Assembly: GCF_003325475.1 (NCBI RefSeq)
Contig: NZ_CP029495.1
Location: 1,488,001-1,552,000, forward strand
From: Chromobacterium phragmitis
GTDB taxonomy: Bacteria; Pseudomonadota; Gammaproteobacteria; Burkholderiales; Chromobacteriaceae
Length of the DNA stretch: 64,000 nt
Direction of reading: 5' to 3'
This document shows, in pieces, positions 45,093-52,790 of the stretch. A program made the position numbers and the translations under genes. The notes under the pieces are model-generated. The model was not told the origin of the DNA. It searched no databases and saw only the letters and a program-made list of their open reading frames with translations. Every line of letters starts with the position of its first letter. The first letter of the stretch is position 1.

Positions 45093-45304
45093 GGCCGCCT
45101 CCACGGCGGCAGCTCGTCTTGCGCCGCCTCGTCCCGCGCCTCCAGCAACGGTATGGCCAACTGGGTGCCGGCCGGCAGCGTCTCGCAGATCGGCGCCTGC
45201 GGGTTGGCCGCGATCAGCATCACCAACTGGCCGACGTCGCCGTAATAGCGCCAGGCGATCTGGTCCCAGCGCTCGCCTTCCTGACAGATGTGTTTGAGAA
45301 ACAT
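45089..45304 (-). CDS. Tail protein gpX (LysM-like)
   Basis: A 71-residue protein with the tail-X pattern GERWDQIAWRYYGDVGQLVMLIAANP and LPAGTQLAIP, a LysM-like fold that in P2-type tails stabilises the baseplate. It lies between gpU and gpD, the standard U-X-D order. Confidence 0.92.
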   Translation of the reverse strand: MFLKHICQEGERWDQIAWRYYGDVGQLVMLIAANPQAPICETLPAGTQLAIPLLEARDEAAQDELPPWRRP

Positions 45305-45307
45305 GGT

Positions 45308-46222
45308 TCACTCCAGAATGCGGCGCAGCACCGCCTTGGCGGACAGCTTCGCCATTTCGATGTCGCGGCTCGGCCAGTTCTTGTCGATGTCGCGGACCGT
45401 CGCCTCGGCCTTGGCCAGCTTGTCGGCCACGTTGTCCAGCGTGCAGCCCTGCATCGAGTCGGCCAGCGCGCCCAGTTGGCGGCCCATCTGCTGAAACTGC
45501 GGAATCAAGGGCTTGATGGTCTCAGCCAGCCGCGAATACGGCTGGATGAACTGATTCAGTTTCTCCACGCCCTGGGCGATGCCGGGCACCGCGGTCTGAA
45601 CGTCCTGCAGCACGCCCGGCACCCGGGTGAGCGCCGACAAGGGGTCGCGCCGCGCCAGATCCTTCAGCTCGCGCACGTCGTTGACCACCTTGCGCGCCTT
45701 GACTGCCATGGTCTTCACCTGGGACAGCGCCTTGCTCAGGCCGGACAAATCCGGCTTGAAGCCGGCGCCGGCCAGCGTCTGCCCCAGCTTGACCTGCGGC
45801 AGGCCGCTGACGCTGCCCAGCAGGCCGGGCTTGGGCGCGGGAGCCTGCTGGCCGCGGAATTCGCGCAGCGACAGCTGCGCCTCCACCGCCAGCAGATTGC
45901 CGCTGCGGTCGCTCTGGCGGCCGGTGCTGGACAGTTCGGTGATCACGAAATGCCCCTTGTGATCGCCGTTGCCCAACACCAGCGCCAGCGCCTGGTGCGC
46001 CTGGCGCGCGGCGTGCAGCCGCTGCAGCTCGGCATCCGGCTGGCAGTAGGCGGCGTGCAGCACCAGATCGATGCGCACCTCATCCAGCCGGTCGCCGACA
46101 AACTGCAGCACCGGCTTGCCGCCTATCCGCGCGTGCTCTGCGTAATCGCTGCCGCCGCGCTGCTCCAGGCCGTCGAAATAACTGATCAGGTCGAACTCGA
46201 TGTCACCCAGTACCGCGTACAT
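45308..46222 (-). CDS. Tail protein gpU-like
   Basis: A 304-residue protein. The first 135 residues (YAVLGDIEFDLISYFDGLEQ, ARIGGKPVLQFVGDRLDEVR, LGNGDHKGHFVITELSSTGR) match P2 gpU. The C-terminal 170 residues are an extra, mainly helical extension (LSKALSQVKTMAVKARKVVN and later). It follows the tape measure by 28 bp. Confidence 0.85.
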   Translation of the reverse strand: MYAVLGDIEFDLISYFDGLEQRGGSDYAEHARIGGKPVLQFVGDRLDEVRIDLVLHAAYCQPDAELQRLHAARQAHQALALVLGNGDHKGHFVITELSSTGRQSDRSGNLLAVEAQLSLREFRGQQAPAPKPGLLGSVSGLPQVKLGQTLAGAGFKPDLSGLSKALSQVKTMAVKARKVVNDVRELKDLARRDPLSALTRVPGVLQDVQTAVPGIAQGVEKLNQFIQPYSRLAETIKPLIPQFQQMGRQLGALADSMQGCTLDNVADKLAKAEATVRDIDKNWPSRDIEMAKLSAKAVLRRILE

Positions 46223-46250
46223 CGTTGGCTCCTTTCTTCATGAATGCCTC

Positions 46251-48800
46251 TCATCGCGCCGCGTAGCTGCGTCGCTGCTTGTCGGCGTCGTAGCGCTTCA
46301 TCATTCGCTCGAACTCGGCGAAGGACAGCTGCATCGCTTGCTGGACCTGCTGCTTGGTGCCGGCCGGCGACGCGCCGTTGACGGTGATTTGCGGAGAGAA
46401 GGTGATGTTGAACACGGAAGGCGCCGCCGCCGGCTTGGCCGCGGTCTTGCTGACCGCCTGCTGGATGCGCTGCAGCTGCTGCGTCTGCTTCTCCTGCGCC
46501 TGGGCGCTCGGCGCGGACGCCGGCTTGACCGGCTTCGGCGGCGGACTCGGGGGCATCGTCGGCTTGGGAGGCACGGCCGGCTTTGGGGGCGTCGCAGGCT
46601 TTGGGGGAACCGCTGGCGAGGCCGGGACGGCAGGCTTGGCCGTCGGCGCGGCAGACGGTTGAGACCTCAGCTTCTCCACCTCGGCGCCTGCCTTCTTGCC
46701 CAGCCATTCGCCGCCATACTGGCCGATGATGCCGCCGACAATGCCGCCGATCGCCGTGCCGACCACCGGCACGATGGAGCCGATGGCGGCGCCGGCCGCC
46801 GCGCCGGCCAAAGCGCCGCCCGCTCCGCCTGTGATGCGGGCGTATTCCGCCCGTTTCTGCTGATCGTTAAGCTTGGACTGGTTGACCGAAAAGATTTCCA
46901 GCCCCGCCGTCGCCACCGTCAGCGCGACGTTGGCGTGCTTGGCCAGACTGCTGCCCACCTTGAGCAGGGGCGCGGCCTTGTCGAGCCCGCTGGCGGCGAC
47001 CTGGGCCAGCTTGGCCGGCGCCTTGGTTTCCGACACCATCGCCATCGCGCGGCCCAACAAGCTTGCCTTGCCGGTCGGCAAGCCAGGCAGTTTCGGCTTG
47101 AAAGCCGCGGCTTTCAGCGAATTGCCGGCGCGATAGCTGCGGCTGGGCGGGCTCGATGGCTTGGGCGACGGCGGTTTCGGCGCGGTCCGGCCCCTCTCGC
47201 CGCGGCTGGCGTAGCCAGGCGGCCTTCTATCGGCTGCCGCATTGCCTTTGCCAACGCCTGGTTGAGCGGGCCGATTCGATGCCGCCGGCCCCTTGTTGCG
47301 GGACGAGCCAGTCTTCTTGCCCTTGAGCCAGGCTTTCCTGGCCGGGTCGGAAATAGGCGGTTTCTTGCCCTGCCCCGCGCCGCCCTTGCCAGGCCCGCCC
47401 TGTCCTTTGCGGTCCGGCGCGCCGCCCTTCTTGTGCTTGCGCCACTCGTCGCCCGGCCTGCCGGGCAGTTTCGGCCGCCTTCCGCGCCCTCCGCCCTTCT
47501 TCTTGTACTTTTTCCAGGTATCGCCTCGCTTGTGACTGCCGCCCTGTTTGCGCTGCCCGCCGGACTTGCCTCCTTTATCTCGTTTCTTGCGCCGATCCCG
47601 CTTCCGGCGCTTGTCGTCTTTCTTGTCGTCTTTCTTGTCGTCTTTCTTGTCGTCTTTCTTGTCGTCTTTCTTGTCGTCCTTCTTGTCGTCCTTCTTGTCG
47701 TCCTTCTTATCGTCCTTCTTGTCGTCCTTCTTGTCGTCCTTCTTGTCGTCCTTCTTGTCGTCTTTGCGGTCATCGCCCGAGTCGCCGGAACCATCCGACT
47801 GGCCGTCCGAGCCTTCGTCGTCGCATTGGCAGGTGCATTTGCACTTGCACTCCTGCATCGCGTCGCCGGGCTTGTCCGACGGCAAATCGCCGCCCGGCTT
47901 GCCGCCGCCATCCTCGAACAGGACCTTGACCGCCTCCCACACTTTCTCCAGCGTGCTGCCCTGGGTTTCGACATAGCGGCGCAATACCTGGCCCGCCTTG
48001 TCGCCGAACGCCTCCATCGTCTTGCCGAATTCTTCCGCTTTCTTCAGGCCGCCCAGGATCGAATCCACCGAGGGGAGCTTGCCGCCCAGCGCCTGGTTCA
48101 GCCGAGCGTGCACCGACTCCAGCGCCTTGCGGCCGACGCCCGAGGACAGGATTGCATGCGCCTTGCCGCTGACATCGGCCAGCGCCTTTCCTGCCTTGCT
48201 GATGCCATCGGCAACGCCTATCAACTCTTCCGCCGTTGGCAGCCTCAGCGCGTCCAACGACAGCTTGGGCAGCCGCCACCCTCCTGCGGGGTCGGCGTCG
48301 CCGCTTGCGCCGCCATCGCGTTTGCCGCCTTCCTTGCCGCCGCTCTGGCCGGGCTTCGGCCAGCAGTCAGCGGGCATCTGGCGGACGCTCGCGTCCTGCT
48401 CGTGCCGCTTTTGATCGATTTGCTCCTGGATCAGCCGCACAGTGGCTTTCAGCCGGATGGAGGTCAGCACCTCGATCCGGCTTTTCTGTTCGATGCGCAG
48501 CGTGCCTTGCAAAGCCTGGCCGCGCCGCAAGCTGGCCTGCCAGGCCTCGTGCTGGCGGGTCAGCCGCCCCAACGTGGACTCCAGTTGCCGGTGCTGGCGC
48601 TCCAGTCCGGCCAGATCCAGGCCGGCATAAGCCCGGCGGGTGCGTTCGACATGGCCGGCCAGGTCCTTTTGCGCGTCGGACAGGCGCAGGCTGCACTTGC
48701 GCAGATCGTCCATCGCCGCGCGGGCGGAGCGGAAAGCGTTGTCGAACACCCCGGACAGCGTCGCGCCCACCTTAAGGCCGATGAAAAACTCGCTTACCAT
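46251..48800 (-). CDS. Tail tape measure protein with DDKK repeats and Cys-rich motif
   Basis: The 849-residue protein sits in the tape-measure position, with an N-terminal helical coiled-coil part (FFIGLKVGATLSGVFDNAFR; RKCSLRLSDAQKDL) typical of P2 gpT. The middle is odd. Residues about 315-327 read ECKCKCTCQCDDE. Residues about 345-397 are 13 copies of DDKK. A very basic Lys/Arg/Gly/Pro region then runs for about 150 residues. Near the C-terminus lie a hydrophobic Gly/Ala segment (IGSIVPVVGTAIGGIVGGII) and a Pro/Ala-rich KPAVPPKPATPPKP tract. ATG 48800 is used because it begins the family-like sequence. Confidence 0.85.
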   Translation of the reverse strand: MVSEFFIGLKVGATLSGVFDNAFRSARAAMDDLRKCSLRLSDAQKDLAGHVERTRRAYAGLDLAGLERQHRQLESTLGRLTRQHEAWQASLRRGQALQGTLRIEQKSRIEVLTSIRLKATVRLIQEQIDQKRHEQDASVRQMPADCWPKPGQSGGKEGGKRDGGASGDADPAGGWRLPKLSLDALRLPTAEELIGVADGISKAGKALADVSGKAHAILSSGVGRKALESVHARLNQALGGKLPSVDSILGGLKKAEEFGKTMEAFGDKAGQVLRRYVETQGSTLEKVWEAVKVLFEDGGGKPGGDLPSDKPGDAMQECKCKCTCQCDDEGSDGQSDGSGDSGDDRKDDKKDDKKDDKKDDKKDDKKDDKKDDKKDDKKDDKKDDKKDDKKDDKKDDKRRKRDRRKKRDKGGKSGGQRKQGGSHKRGDTWKKYKKKGGGRGRRPKLPGRPGDEWRKHKKGGAPDRKGQGGPGKGGAGQGKKPPISDPARKAWLKGKKTGSSRNKGPAASNRPAQPGVGKGNAAADRRPPGYASRGERGRTAPKPPSPKPSSPPSRSYRAGNSLKAAAFKPKLPGLPTGKASLLGRAMAMVSETKAPAKLAQVAASGLDKAAPLLKVGSSLAKHANVALTVATAGLEIFSVNQSKLNDQQKRAEYARITGGAGGALAGAAAGAAIGSIVPVVGTAIGGIVGGIIGQYGGEWLGKKAGAEVEKLRSQPSAAPTAKPAVPASPAVPPKPATPPKPAVPPKPTMPPSPPPKPVKPASAPSAQAQEKQTQQLQRIQQAVSKTAAKPAAAPSVFNITFSPQITVNGASPAGTKQQVQQAMQLSFAEFERMMKRYDADKQRRSYAAR
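47611..47766 (-). repeat. 13 tandem 12-bp repeats coding for DDKK in the tape measure gene
   Basis: The plus-strand unit TTGTCGTCTTTC (later TTGTCGTCCTTC) recurs every 12 bp from 47611 to 47755. One unit at 47707 reads TTATCGTC. Two sub-blocks with different third bases suggest stepwise expansion. The copy number keeps the reading frame and could vary by slippage. Confidence 0.95.
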
Positions 48801-48910
48801 GGTGATTGCCTGTGGTTTTGGGATGAGAAGAAAGAGGGATCGGCCCCGTCCCGGCTGGCGGGAGGCGGCCGATCTGGAAAGGATTCGGGCTGGGCGCGGC
48901 AGCGGCCGCG

Positions 48911-49088
48911 CTAGAAGGCGTCCAGCAGTTGCTGCTGGCGCTCGCTGCGGCGCAGGGCTTCCCGTTCGGCGGCTTCGCACCAGAACCAGTAGTCGTCCAT
49001 GGCCAGCGCGTCGATTTCCGACGGCGGCAGGCCCAGCACCGTCAACAGAACTTCGTCGAAGGACTTAAGCGTCGGCGGATCCGCCCAC
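48911..49088 (-). CDS. gpE' extension reached by an apparent -2 (or +1) frameshift from gpE
   Basis: Downstream of the gpE frame an open frame without a good start codon codes DPPTLKSFDEVLLTVLGLPP, then SEIDALAMDDYWFWCEAAER, and ends at TAG 48911-48913. It lies in the +1 (equal to -2) frame relative to gpE. The overlap contains GTGGGCGGA at 49080-49088. Programmed frameshifting between the two ORFs before the tape measure is general in long-tailed phages; most use -1, and Mu is reported to use -2. The tape measure starts 110 bp further on. Confidence 0.7.
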
Positions 49089-49319
49089 CATTTCGCGAAA
49101 GCTGTCGGCCAGCGCGCGGCTGTCGGCGATGTCCAGCTGGTCGATGTCTTCCAGCGTCAGGCCGGTCATGCGGGCGAACAGGAAGTCCTCTTGGTCGGCA
49201 TCGTCGTCGCTGTGGTGGCTGGCGGCCTTCAGATCGGCGCGCTTCAGGCGGGAGATTTCCAGCGTGTCGATGCGTTGGCCGGCGGCGTTGGTGAACGGGT
49301 ATTTCAGCTTGATCTGCAT
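49065..49319 (-). CDS. Tail assembly chaperone gpE
   Basis: An 84-residue protein (MQIKLKYPFTNAAGQRIDTL; SRLKRADLKAASHHSDDDAD; FLFARMTGLTLEDIDQLDIA) of the P2 gpE / Mu gp41 type. It is made as a short form and, by frameshift, as a long form that guides tape measure folding. It lies between tube and tape measure as expected. Confidence 0.88.
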   Translation of the reverse strand: MQIKLKYPFTNAAGQRIDTLEISRLKRADLKAASHHSDDDADQEDFLFARMTGLTLEDIDQLDIADSRALADSFREMVGGSADA

Positions 49320-49458
49320 GATGGCTCCTTGAAGCGGGTTGGGATGCCGTCATTTTCCGGCAGCCCGTATCCGGGGTATGCGAAAGCGCTTTAGGGATTC
49401 GCTTTAAAAGCGGCCGGCGGAGCCGGGAGGCGCCCTCCCCGCCAGCCGCGCCCAGTCG

Positions 49459-49479
49459 CCCGCGGACCAGGTCCGCGGG
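49459..49479 (-). other. Hairpin in the 170-bp gap between tube and gpE
   Basis: CCGCGGACC and GGTCCGCGG are complementary around one base. No U-tract follows on the minus strand. It could act as an mRNA-stabilising or attenuating structure that keeps tube expression above gpE, a common need in tail operons. Confidence 0.4.
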
Positions 49480-49489
49480 ACAGCCGGGA

Positions 49490-50014
49490 TTAGCCGCCGA
49501 TGTTCTGGCGGTACAGGTCCAGCATGTCGCTGCCGCCTACGCGGAAGATGTTGGCCATGTAGTCCAGCTCCAGGATGTCCTCGCCGTCCACCACCTGCTT
49601 GACGTAGGTAGCGGTGAAGGCGGAGCTGAAGTCGGCGTTTTCATGCTGCTTGAAGGTGCCCAGCGGGTTCTTCTTGAACATCACGGTCAGGAAGGTGACC
49701 AGGCTCACCTGCTGCAGGCGGCCTTGCGAACCATAAGTCTCGATGCTGGAGCGGGCTTGCAGCTGCACCGCCTGGAACGGGTTGGCGATGATCTTGGCCA
49801 CGTCCTTGTACAGCGAGTTCCACTTGATCTCGCCCTCCAGCTTCTCGAAGCCGGCCGGCAGCTCGATCTTGCCGACCATGCCCAGCGCCTTGTGCTCCTG
49901 CATGATGGCGGACACGTCCGGCAGCTTGATCTCCTCGGCGCGGCCCAAGAGCGAGTTGCCGTTGATGTAGATGTTGGCGTTGGTGATGCGGTTGATTTCA
50001 ATCTTGCCGGCCAT
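49490..50014 (-). CDS. Major tail tube protein (FII family)
   Basis: A 174-residue tube protein with GKIEINRITNANIYINGNSL, EEIKLPDVSAIMQEHKALGM and SIETYGSQGRLQQVSLVTFL, matching P2 FII. It forms the inner rigid tube. It lies 2 bp downstream of the sheath gene. Confidence 0.95.
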   Translation of the reverse strand: MAGKIEINRITNANIYINGNSLLGRAEEIKLPDVSAIMQEHKALGMVGKIELPAGFEKLEGEIKWNSLYKDVAKIIANPFQAVQLQARSSIETYGSQGRLQQVSLVTFLTVMFKKNPLGTFKQHENADFSSAFTATYVKQVVDGEDILELDYMANIFRVGGSDMLDLYRQNIGG

Positions 50015-50016
50015 GA

Positions 50017-51444
50017 TTAATTGCCTCCTTTCAGGCTGAGCAGGTATTCCGAAGTGATCTCGGTTTCAAAGGTCAGGCGTTCCAGCGGCGGGGCCACGGT
50101 GTACTTGTAGCTGATCAGCAGGTGGCCGGCGGACAGCTCGGCCTGCGGGTTGCGGGCCGGGTCGAACCAGGCCTTGAAACCCAGCAGCGCGCCGTCGCCG
50201 ATCAGCTTGCGGCCGTAGCCGTTCACCGATTCCACCAGCGCGTCGATGGTGGCCTGGTTCAGCGGCATGTCGATGAACTGCTGGCTGAAGTAGCGGATCG
50301 ACTCGTTGATCACGTCGCCGGTGCGGCGCACGTTTTCGAAGTTGCGCATGTGGCTGACGGAGGGCCAGGCCGCGGTGCGGTTGCCCCACAGGCGGAAGCC
50401 GGAACCATAGCTGCTGAACACGGTGGTGATGCCCTGCTCGTTGAGCTGGTTCACCTCGCAGTTCGGGTCGTCGATCATCGCCGACAGCTGGCGCTCCACG
50501 CCGATCACGCCGGCCAGCTGCTGGTTGGAGCTGGACCACCAGAAGCCCTTGTCGTTGTCCACCTTGGCGCGCAGGCCGGCGGCGCGGGACGACAGCGGCT
50601 CGTAACGCAGGCCGCCGTTGCCGTCGGCCACCATCACGTGCGGGTAGCACAGCCGGACGCGGTCGCTGGAAGTGTTGAAGCCGATGGTGCCCGCCGGGCC
50701 GCGGCCGGACAGCGCTTGATCAAAGGTGGTGCCAAGCGGCGCGTCGACATAGGCGATGGCGTCCAGCTTGTCGGCCATGGCCGCCATTTCCGCGGCGACG
50801 GTGTTTTGGGTGCAGAAGCCCGGGGCGATCAGCAGCTTGGCGAAGAAGCCGAACTTGTTGTAGGTGTCCTGCAGCGCCTTGATGCCGGTGCGGTTGCCGG
50901 CGGCGTTGACGGCGCCGATGATGTCGGCGGCGGTCACCTTGGACGGGTCGGCGTAGTCGTAGCCGACGCTCAGACTGGCGCCGGCGGCGATTTTGCCAGT
51001 CTTCACGCGGGTGATCTTGCCGTAGGCCGCGTCCAGCGCGTAGTCCTGGCCGACGACGTAGGCGGTGTTGCCGTCGGCGCTCTTGACCACCACGTTGGCC
51101 ACTGCCGGGTTCTTCAGTCGGACGCTGTCTGTGGCCGGATCCAGGGCGATGCCTTCCTCCTTGGCCGTAGACTTGTGCGTCGCCGGGTCCAGCACGTTGA
51201 TCACCACCACGGTGCCTACGCCGTGATCGTAGATCGCGGTCAGCGCCTGCGGAATGGTGAAGCCCGGCAGCTGCGGGCCGAAAGCCGCCGCGTCTTTTTC
51301 CGACAGGGTCAGCGTGGTGGAGTTGACCGCGCCGGCCGGCGCGGTGCCGATCAGGCCGATCACCGCCGACTTGACGGTGCGCACCGGACGCGGGCCGCGT
51401 TCGACTTCGATGGTTTCAACGCCATGCAGATAGTTTGCCGCCAT
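50017..51444 (-). CDS. Contractile tail sheath protein (FI / gpL type)
   Basis: A 475-residue sheath protein. Typical segments are MAANYLHGVETIEVERGPRP, LPGFTIPQALTAIYDHGVGT and, near the C-terminus, GFRLWGNRTAAWPSVSHMRN with SLYKYTVAPPLERLTF-like ending (sequence SYKYTVAPPLERLTFETEIT). Its presence defines the particle as contractile (R-type). It is preceded directly by the DUF2635 gene. Confidence 0.96.
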   Translation of the reverse strand: MAANYLHGVETIEVERGPRPVRTVKSAVIGLIGTAPAGAVNSTTLTLSEKDAAAFGPQLPGFTIPQALTAIYDHGVGTVVVINVLDPATHKSTAKEEGIALDPATDSVRLKNPAVANVVVKSADGNTAYVVGQDYALDAAYGKITRVKTGKIAAGASLSVGYDYADPSKVTAADIIGAVNAAGNRTGIKALQDTYNKFGFFAKLLIAPGFCTQNTVAAEMAAMADKLDAIAYVDAPLGTTFDQALSGRGPAGTIGFNTSSDRVRLCYPHVMVADGNGGLRYEPLSSRAAGLRAKVDNDKGFWWSSSNQQLAGVIGVERQLSAMIDDPNCEVNQLNEQGITTVFSSYGSGFRLWGNRTAAWPSVSHMRNFENVRRTGDVINESIRYFSQQFIDMPLNQATIDALVESVNGYGRKLIGDGALLGFKAWFDPARNPQAELSAGHLLISYKYTVAPPLERLTFETEITSEYLLSLKGGN

Positions 51445-51446
51445 GC

Positions 51447-51641
51447 TTACTCTCCTTGTTCAGCGGTATGGGAAGGGATGGGCTCGCCTGCGGGCTGGGC
51501 GCTCAGATAGCCCAGCGCCACCAGGGTGCGGGTGTAGCTGTGCGCTTCCGGCATTTCCACCTCCTTGCCGGGAAACAGCATGATTTCCTGGCCGTCGCCC
51601 AGGGTGACGCCGCTGATCGGACCGGAATACAGATACTTCAT
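51447..51641 (-). CDS. DUF2635 small tail-operon protein (Mu gp38-like)
   Basis: A 64-residue protein with VTLGDGQEIMLFPGKEVEMP and SYTRTLVALGYLSAQ, the DUF2635 pattern found directly before Mu-like sheath genes. The function is unknown. Its ATG overlaps the end of the upstream gene (51638-51641). Confidence 0.85.
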   Translation of the reverse strand: MKYLYSGPISGVTLGDGQEIMLFPGKEVEMPEAHSYTRTLVALGYLSAQPAGEPIPSHTAEQGE

Positions 51642-52096
51642 GGTTGCTCCTCGTTTGAGACTGCGTTAAGCATGATCACGGACTCCGGGTCGGCCTCCGC
51701 CACCTGCAGGGTGTCGGTGGCCAGCGTGATGGCGTAGCGCGCCACGCCGTCGCGATAACCCAGGAAGTTTTCCGACAACAGCCACGCCGGCTGGCAATCC
51801 GGCGGCGCGAAGCCCAGGCAGGCGCGCCGTATCGCGTCCAGCGCATCGCAGTCCCCCATCCCGGCGTCGCGCTGGTTCAGCAGCACCGTGATCGTCAGCT
51901 GCAGCGTGCGCAGTTGGCCGTAACCGTCATGCAGCGGGCCGAACTGGCTGCCGCGCATGCACAGCAGGGCCACGCCCTGCGGATGCGCCAGCGGATAGTC
52001 GTCCTCGGCCCCGGCGAAATACTCGACGGTCAATTGCGGCGCCGCGCCGCGCAGACGCGCCAACAGCGCGTCGACAATCTGGGAAGTGCTTGCCAC
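51638..52096 (-). CDS. Mu gp37-like tail terminator-region protein
   Basis: A 152-residue protein (QIVDALLARLRGAAPQLTVE, LAHPQGVALLCMRGSQFG, QLTITVLLNQRDAG, YRDGVARYAITLATDTLQV) that matches the gp37 position and pattern of Mu-like phages, where it is proposed to act at the tail terminator. The start is GTG 52096 with TGGAG 8 bases upstream. It is the first gene of the tail operon. Confidence 0.72.
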   Translation of the reverse strand: MASTSQIVDALLARLRGAAPQLTVEYFAGAEDDYPLAHPQGVALLCMRGSQFGPLHDGYGQLRTLQLTITVLLNQRDAGMGDCDALDAIRRACLGFAPPDCQPAWLLSENFLGYRDGVARYAITLATDTLQVAEADPESVIMLNAVSNEEQP

Positions 52097-52238
52097 GACG
52101 AAACTCCAGATAGAGAAGGGAAAGAGACGCGCGGGAACCGCGCCCGGATTGCCGGCCAGCGTGCAGCCGCTTGCCGGATGTGGCGAAGAATGCAGGAAGG
52201 AGGGGGAGGCTTTCTTGTAGCCGCCGTTACTAAATGCG

Positions 52239-52258
52239 GCGCTGACATCGCGCTGACA
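52239..52258. promoter_or_regulatory. Two 11-bp-spaced direct repeats between the Mor gene and the tail operon
   Basis: GCGCTGACA occurs at 52239-52247 and again at 52250-52258, one helical turn apart, in the 197-bp divergent intergenic region. This is a plausible binding site for an activator or repressor of the tail operon. Confidence 0.45.
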
Positions 52259-52293
52259 CCGGTCTCCGGCCGCCGCGCGCGAGAAATGGAACA

Positions 52294-52653
52294 ATGACAG
52301 CCATCAAAACAAGCAAAGAAGCGGGAGCGCGCATGCAGGCACAACTTCGCAGCAAGGGACCGGAACTGCTGGCAGACCTGACCGACCACATCACCGCGGC
52401 GCTGCGGCAGCTGGCGAACACCGAAGACAGGCAGGCGGAAAAGATCGCCCAGGAGATCACCCGCCGCATGGCCCAGCACTGGGGCGGCCAAAACGTCTAT
52501 TTCCCGCTGGGAAAGAGCGGAAAGTCCGCCGAACGCGACCGCCAGATCCTGGCGGACTTCAACGGCTCCAACCATGCCTCGCTGGCGCAAAAACACGGCA
52601 TCTCGGTGCAATGGGTATACAAGATCATCAAGAATGCCCGCCGCGCGGCCTGA
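52294..52653 (+). CDS. Mor-family transcriptional activator
   Basis: A 119-residue protein of the Mu Mor/C family. It has AQEITRRMAQHWGGQNVYFPLGK, then RDRQILADFNGSNHASLAQKHGISVQWVYKIIK, which contains the C-terminal HTH. Mor-type proteins activate phage middle or late promoters. Its divergent place next to the tail operon makes it the likely operon activator. ATG 52333 has a better site (GGGAG) and would give 106 residues. No lambda-type repressor or RecA-responsive gene is seen beside it. Confidence 0.88.
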   Translation: MTAIKTSKEAGARMQAQLRSKGPELLADLTDHITAALRQLANTEDRQAEKIAQEITRRMAQHWGGQNVYFPLGKSGKSAERDRQILADFNGSNHASLAQKHGISVQWVYKIIKNARRAA

Positions 52654-52698
52654 AGCCGTGACCTCTCTCTCCCACGACAGGCTCTGCCGCCGGGCCGA

Positions 52699-52704
52699 TT
52701 GACA
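52699..52704 (+). promoter_or_regulatory. Candidate -35 element of the binding-protein gene
   Basis: TTGACA lies 87 bp before the ATG at 52791. The expected -10 position has only a weak match (CACAGT/CAGTAA), so this is a partial call. Confidence 0.3.
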
Positions 52705-52790
52705 AAAGCGGGATCGGCCGACACAGTAAGCTCACGCCATCACACCGGCGCAATATCAAAATAAACAAAGAGCATCAGGAGAGATTCATC

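Larger units (their letters stand above)
32306..52653 (-). mobile_element. Capsid-less contractile phage-tail block (candidate R-type tailocin)
   Basis: About 20 kb with a Mor-type activator and a minus-strand operon for sheath, tube, tape measure, hub, spike, baseplate wedge and fibres. No gene for terminase, portal, capsid, replication, integrase or lysis was found inside. All structural reading frames look intact. Tail proteins resemble P2 (FI, FII, U, X, D, V, W, J, I), while Mor, DUF2635, gp37-like and the order sheath-tube-tape-hub-spike-wedge resemble Mu. No attachment-site repeat was identified at the borders. A tailocin, an injection device or a prophage remnant are the alternatives, in that order. 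Confidence 0.7.

Noticed and set aside
47611..47766. Possible CRISPR array
   Set aside because: Units are 12 bp, directly tandem with no spacers, in frame within a protein gene.
46200..48914. 904-codon plus-strand open frame opposite the tape measure
   Set aside because: Its sequence is a shadow of the DDKK repeat (runs of FLVV) and other low-complexity parts. The minus frame fits the tail operon.
32281..52790. Attachment-site repeats or an integrase flanking the tail block
   Set aside because: I looked near both borders and saw neither an integrase nor convincing duplicated ends. No tRNA gene adjoins the block.
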